Positions 1 through 6,314 are shown, counted from the stretch's first letter. The stretch is 9,493 bases of DNA from Pseudobdellovibrionaceae bacterium (GCA_947374445.1 CANCBY010000089.1:1-9493), one strand, 5' to 3'. Translations and numbers: made by a program. The notes: generated by a model not told the origin, from the sequence alone.

Positions 1-332
1 GGAAAAGCCAAAATAGCCATCGCCGTCTTAGGAATTCCGCCCATAGCATAAACATCACTCAAAGCATTGGCCGCTGCCACGCGACCAAAAATTCGAGGCG
101 TATCCACAATCGGAGTAAAAAAATCAAGGGTCTGCACCAACGCCACCTCATCGGTGACTTTGTAAATTGCGGCGTCATCGAAGAGCCCTCCATCTACCAA
201 GACATTTTTGTCCATCGGAGGGAACTGCACTTGAGCCAAAATCTTTCTCAGCTCGCTGGCCGCAACTTTGGCAGCGCAACCGCCTTTTTGCACAGTTTGT
301 GTCAATTTGATCTCACCCGTAGACTTGGTCAT
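1..332 (-). CDS. selD: Selenophosphate synthetase (selenide, water dikinase) SelD, 5' part; continues past the left edge
   Basis: Makes selenophosphate from selenide and ATP in the cytoplasm. Selenophosphate is the selenium donor for selenocysteine synthesis and for 2-selenouridine in tRNA. The first 110 residues are visible. They show the N-terminal catalytic motif KGGCAAK (Cys19, Lys22), matching E. coli Cys17 and Lys20, then FDDAAIY (Asp53, equivalent to the metal-binding Asp51), TLDFFTPIVD (68-77), FGRVAAANALSDVYAMGG (82-99, with Asp93 equivalent to Asp91) and the start of the IPKTAMAI segment. The second Cys of the E. coli motif (Cys19) is Ala here; only the first is known to be essential. 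No in-frame TGA is seen, so this is a cysteine and not a selenocysteine form. The ATG at 332 is preceded by GAGG at 338-341, five bases upstream. The gene diverges from the small secreted protein at 375, so both promoters must fit in 42 bp or run into coding sequence. The family call is firm; the rest of the protein is outside the window. Confidence 0.95.
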   Translation of the reverse strand, partial: MTKSTGEIKLTQTVQKGGCAAKVAASELRKILAQVQFPPMDKNVLVDGGLFDDAAIYKVTDEVALVQTLDFFTPIVDTPRIFGRVAAANALSDVYAMGGIPKTAMAILAF

Positions 333-374
333 AAATACCTCGACAAATTTTGTTTTCGCCAGAAAAATAGGCTT

Positions 375-743
375 ATGAGAAATCCAAAGCAAGCCTTCAT
401 TTTTGTCCTTTTTGTCATGGCCTTAACCCCTATCACTTTGATGGCCGAATCGTCTTCAGCTCCCTCTAAATCCGCTGCCAGCAAGAGTTCACTAAACACA
501 CAGATTTTTGAAAAAGAAAGCTCCGTGGAAACTTTTCAAGATCAGGTGAAACTTGTACGTGATATGGCGGGAGAATCTCAAGTGATCTTCAAATCTCATC
601 CTGGTTTTTTTATCCTCGAAGACAATGGCTCGGGCGCAAAATTTAAAAACCAATTGCTCAAGGCCACTAAGAGCAAACACAGTTTGAGTATTAGCTTCGA
701 AAAAGAATCACGAATTATTAAGGACGTTTCTGAGAAGGAATAA
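375..743 (+). CDS. Small secreted/periplasmic protein of unknown function
   Basis: Not recognised as a known family. The 122-residue product begins with a typical Sec signal peptide: basic MRNPK, a hydrophobic stretch at about residues 7-22, and a likely cleavage after LMA (about residue 24). A Ser/Ala/Lys-rich linker (about 25-40) follows, then a mixed-charge domain of about 80 residues containing VKLVRDMAG, HPGFFILED and HSLSISFEKE. The alternating hydrophobic pattern after residue 65 suggests beta strands. There are no Cys residues and no lipobox. The reading frame stays open upstream to a TTG at 231, but that stretch lies antisense to selD and has no signal-peptide logic, so the ATG at 375 is preferred. 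The Shine-Dalgarno is poor (ATAGG three bases upstream of the ATG). A weak promoter match (TTGTGT at 297-302, 17-bp spacer, TAGACT at 320-325) lies inside the selD start and is not reliable. The last 26 bp overlap the convergent regulator gene. Exported location is likely; function is unknown. Confidence 0.7.
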   Translation: MRNPKQAFIFVLFVMALTPITLMAESSSAPSKSAASKSSLNTQIFEKESSVETFQDQVKLVRDMAGESQVIFKSHPGFFILEDNGSGAKFKNQLLKATKSKHSLSISFEKESRIIKDVSEKE

Positions 744-1455
744 AGCAAGCCGCTTGCTGCAACTCGGGCTTGGCGTTATAAAAGTCTAAAAACTCTGGCG
801 AAGCTGTTAAGAATTCAATTCCCACAGCCGGTGGCAGCTCTTTAGAATTGGTGCGCACCCATCTGACGATGCCAGTAAAAAGATCTTTGCCTGCCGCCTT
901 TACCGAGACTAACTCCTGAAATCTCAGCGGCCTTGCCATTGGAGAAAAGGCCTCCAGTAAAGCCGAAAGTCCCCCACGACCGACTCGAAACGAGCCCGCT
1001 TGAAGGGTTTTTTGCCAGTCGTCTCCAGGAATTCCAACCTCGCTCATTGGGGTTGCAACTTCGACCGGCGTCGAAAGCTTTTTGTTCGACTCTTGCATCG
1101 CTCGAAAGACACTGTTTTTAATTGTATCAAGCTGGAAGGGCTTTACAAAAAAACCATCCACGCCAAAATCATAAGCTTCCTCGGGGGTCAAATCCGCAAA
1201 ACCAGTGATTAGAAATACTGGAACTTCAGTCGGCTTCAGCGCTTTTACGGCTCGCGCAAAAGTGACTCCGTCGCCGCCAGGCATGCGAATATCTGAAACC
1301 ACAACATCTGGTGACTCTTTTTTGAAGAGCTCAAGGCCTTCAACTCCATTAGGAGCCTCTACGACCTCAAAACCTTCAAACCGAAACTCATCGGCCAAAA
1401 TTTCGCGAAGATCTGGCTCGTCATCCACAATAAGAATTCGTTTTCCTTTAGACAT
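718..1455 (-). CDS. Response regulator: receiver domain plus degenerate PilZ-like C-terminal domain
   Basis: Cytoplasmic signalling protein of 245 residues. The receiver domain (about 5-122) has the acidic pair Asp11/Asp12, the phosphoacceptor Asp55 in VVVSDIRMPG, Thr84 in FLITG, and Lys105 in FFVKPF, so it should be phosphorylated by a partner kinase. A linker of about 25 residues leads to a C-terminal region (about 148-232) with PilZ-like traits: FRVGRGGLSALLEAF, then LFTGIVRWVRT and PPAVGIEFL, the usual closing strands of PilZ. The c-di-GMP-binding RxxxR is absent (no Arg from 119 to 156) and the D/NxSxxG motif is changed, so nucleotide binding is doubtful. The ATG at 1455 is chosen over an in-frame TTG at 1491, because the receiver starts normally from it and the TTG coincides with a candidate -35 element. 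No Shine-Dalgarno precedes the ATG. The gene diverges from the OmpR-type regulator at 1513, and its 3' end overlaps the facing secreted-protein gene. The receiver is certain; the PilZ assignment is moderately sure. Confidence 0.9.
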   Translation of the reverse strand: MSKGKRILIVDDEPDLREILADEFRFEGFEVVEAPNGVEGLELFKKESPDVVVSDIRMPGGDGVTFARAVKALKPTEVPVFLITGFADLTPEEAYDFGVDGFFVKPFQLDTIKNSVFRAMQESNKKLSTPVEVATPMSEVGIPGDDWQKTLQAGSFRVGRGGLSALLEAFSPMARPLRFQELVSVKAAGKDLFTGIVRWVRTNSKELPPAVGIEFLTASPEFLDFYNAKPELQQAACFIPSQKRP

Positions 1456-1462
1456 TGAATAA

Positions 1463-1491
1463 AGTTTAATGAAAAATAGCTCAATGAACAA
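1463..1491 (-). promoter_or_regulatory. Candidate sigma70-type promoter for the receiver-PilZ gene
   Basis: On the minus strand, TTGTTC (1486-1491) and TAAACT (1463-1468) are separated by 17 bp. This places a start of transcription within about one base of the ATG at 1455, which would fit the lack of a Shine-Dalgarno there. The -35 match is 3 of 6 and the -10 match 4 of 6, so this is a suggestion only. It lies in the 57-bp gap between two divergent regulator genes. Confidence 0.3.
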
Positions 1492-1512
1492 GTATTACTG
1501 GAAGACCAGACT

Positions 1513-2190
1513 ATGAGAATTCTCGCCGTCGAAGACCAAGTAAAAATGGCGGCATTTTTACGCCAAGGCCTCATGGAAGTCGGCTATGCCGTCGATGTGG
1601 CCGAGAGTGGACTTTCGGCCGAAGCTCTCGCTGCCGAAAATGACTATGATTTGATCATTCTTGATGTGATGCTCCCCGACCAAAATGGAATAGATACCGC
1701 AAGACACATTCGCAGAGATGGATTCACGGGGCCAATTTTAATGCTCACTGCCTTGGCCACGACCAAAGACAAGGTCAACGGTCTTGATGCAGGCGCCGAT
1801 GATTACCTGACCAAGCCCTATTCTTTTGATGAACTTTTGGCGCGTGTTAGAGCGCTGCTGCGCCGAAAAAGTTCCACCGGCGGCAACTCAATTTTGAACT
1901 ACGCCGATCTCGAGCTAGACCTTATCCATCGAAAGGTCAAACGCTCTGGAACTGACATCTCACTGACGACAAAAGAATTCTCTCTATTAGAATACTTAAT
2001 GCGAAATCCTGAACGGCCCCTAGGACGAGTTTCAATTGCTGAACATGTCTGGGATGTGCACTTTGATTCGGATAGTAACGTGATCGATGTCTATATCAAT
2101 TTGTTACGTAAAAAAGTGGATACTCCTTTTAGTAAAAAGTTGATCCATACAGTGGTTGGTGTGGGCTATGTTCTTAAAGAAACAGTTTGA
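1513..2190 (+). CDS. OmpR/PhoB-family two-component response regulator (DNA-binding)
   Basis: Transcription factor of 225 residues, normal for the family. The receiver domain (1-118) has Glu7/Asp8, the phosphoacceptor Asp51 in LIILDVMLP, Thr79 in LMLTA and Lys101 in DDYLTKPY. The winged-helix effector domain (about 128-223) shows the usual strand ADLELDLIHRKVKR, the LTTKEFSLLEYLMRNP motif, the recognition-helix region SNVIDVYINLLRKK and the closing VVGVGYVL wing. The overall pattern resembles the CusR/CopR/QseB branch, but the regulon cannot be deduced from sequence. The ATG at 1513 has GGAAG (1500-1504) as Shine-Dalgarno. The downstream histidine kinase gene overlaps its 3' end by 23 bp, which marks the pair as cognate and translationally coupled. 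It diverges from the receiver-PilZ gene, and a shared control region of 57 bp is all that separates them. The family is certain; the regulated genes are unknown. Confidence 0.96.
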   Translation: MRILAVEDQVKMAAFLRQGLMEVGYAVDVAESGLSAEALAAENDYDLIILDVMLPDQNGIDTARHIRRDGFTGPILMLTALATTKDKVNGLDAGADDYLTKPYSFDELLARVRALLRRKSSTGGNSILNYADLELDLIHRKVKRSGTDISLTTKEFSLLEYLMRNPERPLGRVSIAEHVWDVHFDSDSNVIDVYINLLRKKVDTPFSKKLIHTVVGVGYVLKETV

Positions 2191-3682
2191 TAAACTAAGC
2201 CTGCGTTTTTTTAGAGTCAGTCAAAGTCTAAGTATCCGCCTGCGGCTGACGATCCTGTTTGTCGCTGTTTTTGGAACCACTCTCATTGTGTTTGGTATTT
2301 TGACATTTAATTATGTCTCGGCAACTCTGCAAAAAGAATTTGATGACGCCCTCTACAACTATGCGGTTGATGTCTCCGAAAGCATTTCTTTAGATGCCTC
2401 GGGTGACCTGTCGGTGATTACTCCACAGGTCGATAAGCAAAAGATTTACCCTTTCTCATTAGGAACAGCATTGATACAGATCCGCTCGATTAACGGAGAT
2501 GTGCTAAGCCAAGTGGGTGAGTTCGGACAGTTTCATATCCCCTTCAAACGAGATTTCTTTTTACTTAGTAAGGGCGAAGACTCCACTTTTCGAACTTTGA
2601 ATAAACTCGAAGGTCTCCCCTCTAAAGAGGCCAACAGCTACCGAATTATAAATTTTGCCATCGACAACTCACCGATTCCTCAACTTGTTTTGCAGATCGC
2701 AGTGCCTATGGCCTTTCTCGAGCGACAAATTCAGAGCCGGCTGTTTTTCTTTTTAACGACCATCCCCTTAATTATTTTGGTCACGACTTTAGGTGGATAT
2801 TTTCTTTCGACTCGAGCGATGAAACCCATCTCTCAGATGATCGACAAAGCCACACAGATCGGAGTGCTAAAACTTTCTGAGCGCTTGCCGGTGCCACTAC
2901 CAAAAGATGAGCTCCAGCTATTGGCGCAAACCCTGAACCAAATGCTTCATCGAATCGAGCAGTCGTTTTTAAGCCAAGAAAGGTTTGTGGCCGACGCCTC
3001 TCATCAGCTCCTAACTCCACTGGCCATCATGAAAACCGAAATCGAAAATCAAGCGAAGGCCTCACAAGCGCCTTGGCTTGAGAGCCACTTGCAAGAGATT
3101 GATCTGCTCATTTCTTTGGTAAAAAATATGCTCTTGCTTGCAAGGGTTGATGCGGGCCTTTCAGGTCTGACATTTTCGGAAGTCTATCCCGAAGATCTCG
3201 TACTCGAAGTCATCGCTCGAGCTGAAAAATTGGCGGCAAAAAAACACATTCGCCTTCAATTCAATATCGAATCAGATCGTAGCGAAACGGCCGAACGTCC
3301 TCGCATTTCTGCCGATGAAGATCTATTGCAGAATATGATTTTTAATTTGCTTGAAAACGCCGTCAAATATTCTCCCACAAACTCTGTTGTGAAACTTCTG
3401 CTCAATTGGAGCTCAAATACCATGCGAATCTCAATTCAAGATCAGGGCCCTGGGATCGCGGAGAACCAGCTGGATCTGGTGTTTGATCGGTTTAGCCGTG
3501 GTTCGACCTCCTCGAAAACTGCTCCAGGCTATGGTTTGGGTCTAGCTATTGCTAAAAAAATTGCGAAATTGCATAGCGCTCAACTGTGGGTTGAAAACAA
3601 TCCTGCCCCTTCCGGGCCTACAGATGCTGGAAATCAGGGCACAAATGGGGTTACGTTTCATCTCGAGATTAAAAATATTTAA
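2168..3682 (+). CDS. Membrane sensor histidine kinase, cognate to the upstream regulator
   Basis: Inner-membrane sensor of 504 residues counted from the ATG at 2168. TM1 is at about 27-48, a periplasmic sensor region at about 49-191, TM2 at about 192-213, and a HAMP domain at about 214-266. The dimerisation/phosphoacceptor domain has His279 in FVADASHQLLTPLAIMK. The catalytic domain has the N box (NLLENAVKYSP, from Asn393), the G1 box DQGPGI (425-430), the F box FDRFSRG and the G2 box GYGLGLAIAKKIA (from 454). All catalytic boxes are intact. The H box reads HQLLTP in place of the usual HELRTP; Gln after His is known in some kinases of the QseC/TctE type, while Leu in place of Arg is less common. 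An in-frame TTG at 2156 and GTG at 2159 lie upstream, but the ATG at 2168 is a simpler start and overlaps the regulator gene by 23 bp. The signal sensed is unknown; the periplasmic region has no Cys or His cluster that would point to metal binding. Confidence 0.95.
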   Translation: MFLKKQFDKLSLRFFRVSQSLSIRLRLTILFVAVFGTTLIVFGILTFNYVSATLQKEFDDALYNYAVDVSESISLDASGDLSVITPQVDKQKIYPFSLGTALIQIRSINGDVLSQVGEFGQFHIPFKRDFFLLSKGEDSTFRTLNKLEGLPSKEANSYRIINFAIDNSPIPQLVLQIAVPMAFLERQIQSRLFFFLTTIPLIILVTTLGGYFLSTRAMKPISQMIDKATQIGVLKLSERLPVPLPKDELQLLAQTLNQMLHRIEQSFLSQERFVADASHQLLTPLAIMKTEIENQAKASQAPWLESHLQEIDLLISLVKNMLLLARVDAGLSGLTFSEVYPEDLVLEVIARAEKLAAKKHIRLQFNIESDRSETAERPRISADEDLLQNMIFNLLENAVKYSPTNSVVKLLLNWSSNTMRISIQDQGPGIAENQLDLVFDRFSRGSTSSKTAPGYGLGLAIAKKIAKLHSAQLWVENNPAPSGPTDAGNQGTNGVTFHLEIKNI

Positions 3683-3749
3683 TCTCCACTTCATCTCGTC
3701 TTGAGGGAACTCGGTTATTCTAAGTCCTGCAACAACAACTAAAAACAAT

Positions 3750-3763
3750 ATCCTTAGGAGGAT
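3750..3763 (+). promoter_or_regulatory. Strong Shine-Dalgarno able to fold into a small hairpin
   Basis: TAGGAGGA (3755-3762) stands four to five bases before the ATG at 3766 and is the best ribosome site in the window. ATCCT (3750-3754) can pair with AGGAT (3759-3763) across a four-base loop. This would cover part of the Shine-Dalgarno; the five-pair stem is weak and may have no role. Confidence 0.55.
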
Positions 3764-3765
3764 TT

Positions 3766-4137
3766 ATGAAACTTGTATCAGTATTGGCAACTATGATGTT
3801 TGCGGCTTCAATGGCTTCTGCTAACCCACCAGCTCCTGCGGCTCCACCGGCAGCAGCTCCTGCAGCGGCAGCTCCAACTGAGCATGCAGCCCCTGCAGCT
3901 AAAGAGCATGCCGCCCCTGCTGGCAAGCCAGAAGCAAAAGCTGAAGGCAAAGAAGTTGTTGGCAAAAAAGCTCACGACAAAAAAGGCGACATGAAAGACG
4001 CAAAAAAAGAAGCTAAAAAAGACGACAAAAAAGCTGAAGGCGACACTAAAGACGCTAAAGACGACAAAAAAGATCCAAAAAAAGACGCTAAAGCAGAAGC
4101 TAAAAAAGACGACAAAAAAGAAGAAGTTAAAAAGTAA
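3766..4137 (+). CDS. Secreted Ala/Pro-rich, Lys-rich low-complexity protein
   Basis: No known family is recognised. The 123-residue product starts with a Sec signal peptide (MKLVSVLATMMFAASMASA, cleavage before Asn20). An Ala/Pro segment (20-53) contains the doublet EHAAPA (39-44 and 47-52). The remaining 70 residues are a hydrophilic polyampholyte with 27 Lys and 21 Asp/Glu and no aromatic residue or Cys, built on variants of AKKDDKK. It resembles histone-H1-like or AlgP-like tails in composition, yet the signal peptide sends it out of the cytoplasm, so DNA binding inside the cell is unlikely. A disordered periplasmic or cell-envelope role is inferred. The very strong Shine-Dalgarno and the strong terminator just downstream suggest high expression as a single-gene unit. 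Runs of six or seven A bases could allow slippage. A 128-residue frame on the opposite strand is only the antisense of the repeats. Existence as a gene is well supported; function is unknown. Confidence 0.85.
   Translation: MKLVSVLATMMFAASMASANPPAPAAPPAAAPAAAAPTEHAAPAAKEHAAPAGKPEAKAEGKEVVGKKAHDKKGDMKDAKKEAKKDDKKAEGDTKDAKDDKKDPKKDAKAEAKKDDKKEEVKK
4008..4120 (+). repeat. Direct repeats within the Lys-rich tail
   Basis: A 26-bp sequence encoding a EAKKDDKK-type unit occurs identically at 4008-4033 and 4095-4120. Shorter copies of AAAGACGCTAAAG (4044 and 4081 areas) lie between or overlap them. Exact identity at the DNA level, not only in protein, points to recent duplication or strict codon choice (AAA for Lys, GAC for Asp). 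Confidence 0.75.
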
Positions 4138-4158
4138 TTTTTCTACTTTAAAAGTTTT

Positions 4159-4188
4159 AAAAAGGGAGCCTCGCGCTCCCTTTTTTTT
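4159..4188. terminator. Rho-independent terminator, probably bidirectional
   Basis: GGGAGC (4164-4169) pairs with GCTCCC (4175-4180) around the loop CTCGC. The stem is extended by AAAAA (4159-4163) pairing with TTTTT (4181-4185), and T bases run on to 4188. On the minus strand the same hairpin is followed by the complementary T run. It sits between the convergent Lys-rich gene and the antiporter gene and can end both transcripts. Confidence 0.93.
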
Positions 4189-4201
4189 ATTCAAATTGTC
4201 A

Positions 4202-5497
4202 TCAAATTGTTAGATGCGGCAGAAACTCAAGAAACAGCACCGCGATTATTGTAGGCGGCAGTGCAGCCACAAAAAGCCACAGGGGACTCAGTCCCGATTT
4301 AAACTTACTCTGCAATATTGAAAACCCCGCAGCATTGGGTGCATTGGCAATTACGGTGAGCCCGCCACCAGCAATGGCTCCAGCCACCAAATAATATTTG
4401 GCTGAATCACTCAAGCCGGGGACCTGAGCCCCTAAGTATGTTAATGCCGCATTGTCCGTGATCGAAGTCAAAAAAACAGATGCAAAATAAATCTGAAGAT
4501 CTCCAAGACTTTTTAGCAAGGGCTGAAGCCACCATTTTTGAAAGCTTCCAAAAACAATAATTCCAGCTAAAAATACTGAAACCAGCAGACTTTCTTTTAG
4601 CCGCAAGCTTTGATGATAAGACGACGTCAAAGTCACCACGCCTAAAAACAAAATAAACAGACAAACCAAAACCACAGAATGATGAGATGCAAGAATCATC
4701 GTAACTAACAAAAACAGATGAATTAAAATCACAACCAGTGGAACTGCCTTCTCTTTTTCGGATTCAGCCAACGATCGACAAAATGTTTTAATTGAGTTTT
4801 TTTCAAGCAAAACGAGCAAGCCCGAATTTACAAAAACTGCGATCAAAGCTTTCCAACCAAAGTGTCCAAACACATACGAAAAATCCCAATGCCAAGTCCC
4901 TGCAACCATTAAAATTGGAGGTGCTGCAAAATGACTGAGCGAACCACCGATTGATATATTCACAAAAAGCACAGCCAATGCTCCGTACAAAAGACGAGAA
5001 GGCGCTCGGTCCAACAGTGAGTATAATAAAACAGCAGAAACCGTCATTGCCGCCGGCTCCGTGATCAGGCTTCCTGCCAAGGAACCAAAAGATAAAATAA
5101 TAAATAAATCCATCAAAACACGATGAACCCGAAATAGCTTCGACAGCCAGTGGCTCAATGTCAAAATTGATTCCTTAGCCAGCACAATCATTGGACGAGT
5201 AGATGAAGCAACCATAATACAAAAAACAAAAATCGGCTCCGAAAAATGCAAGGACTCCAAATGCAAAATAACTGGAGCGACGCCCCTGAGGACTAACCAT
5301 AGGCTGCAAAAAATGAATCCCCAAAAAGCAAAAACAATTTCAATCTCGCCCAAAAGATGAAGCATGGCCTCAGGCAAAGATCCTTTTTTAAATTTTGCAG
5401 CTTGATTGAGAATCAACTTCGAAAAAAATGTATGAACAATTGCAAACAAAAAAACAACCGTTCCCAAAATTTCAATCTGGGGCTCGATCGAACTCAA
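4202..5497 (-). CDS. Putative Na+/H+ antiporter, polytopic membrane protein of the ion-transporter superfamily
   Basis: Inner-membrane protein of 431 residues with about ten to twelve hydrophobic segments. Two related half-motifs mark the inverted-repeat fold of the NhaD/ArsB-like ion-transporter superfamily. The first half has ITEPAAMTVSAVLL (145-158) and NISIGGSLSHFAAPP (180-194). The second half has ITDNAALTYLGA (346-357) and GGGLTVIANAPNAAG (377-391). The acidic residues Glu147 and Asp348 and the nearby Asn residues are the likely ion ligands. The family is annotated as a putative Na+/H+ antiporter; the ion is inferred, and an organic anion or other substrate cannot be excluded. Translation starts at a TTG (5497-5495) whose last two bases are the first two of the TGA stop of the beta-barrel gene. 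GGAG (5505-5502) lies four bases upstream, which supports this start and coupled translation. No ATG near the N terminus gives a better choice. The gene ends 14 bp from the shared terminator. Confidence 0.85.
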   Translation of the reverse strand: MSSIEPQIEILGTVVFLFAIVHTFFSKLILNQAAKFKKGSLPEAMLHLLGEIEIVFAFWGFIFCSLWLVLRGVAPVILHLESLHFSEPIFVFCIMVASSTRPMIVLAKESILTLSHWLSKLFRVHRVLMDLFIILSFGSLAGSLITEPAAMTVSAVLLYSLLDRAPSRLLYGALAVLFVNISIGGSLSHFAAPPILMVAGTWHWDFSYVFGHFGWKALIAVFVNSGLLVLLEKNSIKTFCRSLAESEKEKAVPLVVILIHLFLLVTMILASHHSVVLVCLFILFLGVVTLTSSYHQSLRLKESLLVSVFLAGIIVFGSFQKWWLQPLLKSLGDLQIYFASVFLTSITDNAALTYLGAQVPGLSDSAKYYLVAGAIAGGGLTVIANAPNAAGFSILQSKFKSGLSPLWLFVAALPPTIIAVLFLEFLPHLTI

Positions 5498-6036
5498 AAT
5501 ACTCCGCCCCCAGCTAAAATAATAAAATAAATCGTATCAGATTTAGGCAAGTCAACTCCCTTGCTGTCCTTGCCAGGGTTGGTATAAATCATGCTCTTCA
5601 TTCCACCTCCCAAACTCAATCCCACGACTTTTAGTACGGCGCCACCCTCTGCAAAAAAAGCAGAATTTTTTTCTGCAGAGATTCTGTACCCAGGCCCTGC
5701 GAAAAGCGTGATTCCTAATGAGCCTGCCTCTGGTCTTGAGTCATAAAAAAATCGTATCGACGTGTCTAGCCCGGTCACCGAATCAATATTCGATCCAAAG
5801 CGGGTAAACAAAGCATTTCGCCAAATCATAAAATCAGTCAGGTACGCGTTCAAACCAAATGTCAACTCACTGTAAGAGTTGCCATTGTAAGATCCAACGG
5901 AAGCACCCAGGTCATAAGTGAGAGTTTTTTGACCCTCACCGCTTCGTCGTATTTTTTTTTGCGCAAAACTACTTTGCGAAAACAAAATGGCAAAAGTAAA
6001 CAGAAACAAAAAAGTCCTAGTTGATTTTCGATACAT
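5494..6036 (-). CDS. Small outer-membrane beta-barrel-like protein
   Basis: A 180-residue exported protein of no named family. The signal peptide covers residues 1-25 (hydrophobic FLFLFTFAILF, cleavage after SFA). The mature part alternates polar and hydrophobic residues in strands such as TYDLGASVGSY, SELTFGLNAYL, TSIRFFYDS, SLGITLFAGPGYRI and FAEGGAVLKV, and ends in Phe (ILAGGGVF), which is the typical signal for outer-membrane insertion. About eight strands fit the length. The ATG at 6036 has GAGGA (6045-6049) six bases upstream. The gene is first in a two-gene operon and overlaps the putative antiporter by 4 bp, so the two are made together. Their functional link is unknown. An outer-membrane location is likely from the C-terminal Phe and strand pattern; the role (pore, structural or adhesion) is not readable. 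Confidence 0.8.
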   Translation of the reverse strand: MYRKSTRTFLFLFTFAILFSQSSFAQKKIRRSGEGQKTLTYDLGASVGSYNGNSYSELTFGLNAYLTDFMIWRNALFTRFGSNIDSVTGLDTSIRFFYDSRPEAGSLGITLFAGPGYRISAEKNSAFFAEGGAVLKVVGLSLGGGMKSMIYTNPGKDSKGVDLPKSDTIYFIILAGGGVF

Positions 6037-6096
6037 ACATTATCCTCAAGTCGTTTCAACTATGAAGCCCACTGACAAACTGAAACTCATCTTAAC

Positions 6097-6125
6097 ATTG
6101 AATCTTTCATTCATAAAAGTCGCAA
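6097..6125 (-). promoter_or_regulatory. Candidate promoter of the beta-barrel/antiporter operon
   Basis: On the minus strand, TTGCGA (6120-6125) and TTCAAT (6097-6102) are 17 bp apart, each matching the sigma70 consensus at four of six positions. Transcription would begin near 6090 and give a leader of about 50 bases. This is a weak match by eye and other elements are possible in this AT-rich stretch. Confidence 0.3.
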
Positions 6126-6136
6126 TAAAATCTCAA

Positions 6137-6238
6137 CAGGACGCCTTTAGTTTATGTTAAGGCCTGCAACCAAAGGTCGAGCTAGAAGTTAAGACCACAC
6201 CAATATTCCAAGCCTTGCAGGAATCAGCTACGGACCTT
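6137..6238 (+). repeat. Cluster of short inverted repeats upstream of cheW
   Basis: CCTGCAA (6163-6169) is mirrored by TTGCAGG (6215-6221), and AAGGTC (6173-6178) by GACCTT (6233-6238). The order a-b-a'-b' would give a pseudoknot if transcribed. Local alternatives are GCCTT (6143-6147) with AAGGC (6159-6163), AAGGC with GCCTT (6212-6216), and ATTCC (6205-6209) with GGAAT (6220-6224). The competing pairings could be a structured leader or chance. It does not match a riboswitch class I recognise. The rest of the 6037-6314 gap holds the candidate promoter above and two TAAAAT boxes (6126-6131, 6272-6277) without good -35 partners, and no convincing gene. Confidence 0.35.
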
Positions 6239-6314
6239 AGTCATATTAGGAAATCTCATCTCAAGTGATAGTAAAATTCCACCGAAGTTACAGAAGCTAA
6301 TACAAGAGGTTATC

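Noticed and set aside
231..374. N-terminal extension of the small secreted protein from a TTG at 231
   Set aside because: It is antisense to the selD start, uses a TTG, and would bury a good signal peptide inside the protein; the ATG at 375 is better.
1205..1462. Plus-strand frames of 62 to 85 codons opposite the receiver-PilZ gene
   Set aside because: They lie wholly antisense to a gene with a clear receiver domain and show no domain, signal or ribosome site.
3683..3765. Terminator or promoter between the histidine kinase and the Lys-rich gene
   Set aside because: No stem with a T run and no convincing -35/-10 pair could be found by eye, so neither is called, although a separate promoter is likely.
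4008..4120. CRISPR-like array in the repeated segment
   Set aside because: The repeats are coding, in frame, unevenly spaced and made of Lys/Asp/Ala codons; there are no spacers or cas genes.
3808..4194. 128-residue minus-strand frame, very rich in Phe
   Set aside because: It is the exact antisense of the Lys-rich repeats and its start region runs through the terminator hairpin; the composition is an artefact of AAA/GAC codons.
6062..6160. Possible 32-residue plus-strand peptide starting MKPTDKLK
   Set aside because: No Shine-Dalgarno precedes the ATG, it overlaps the likely promoter of the facing operon, and nothing supports translation.
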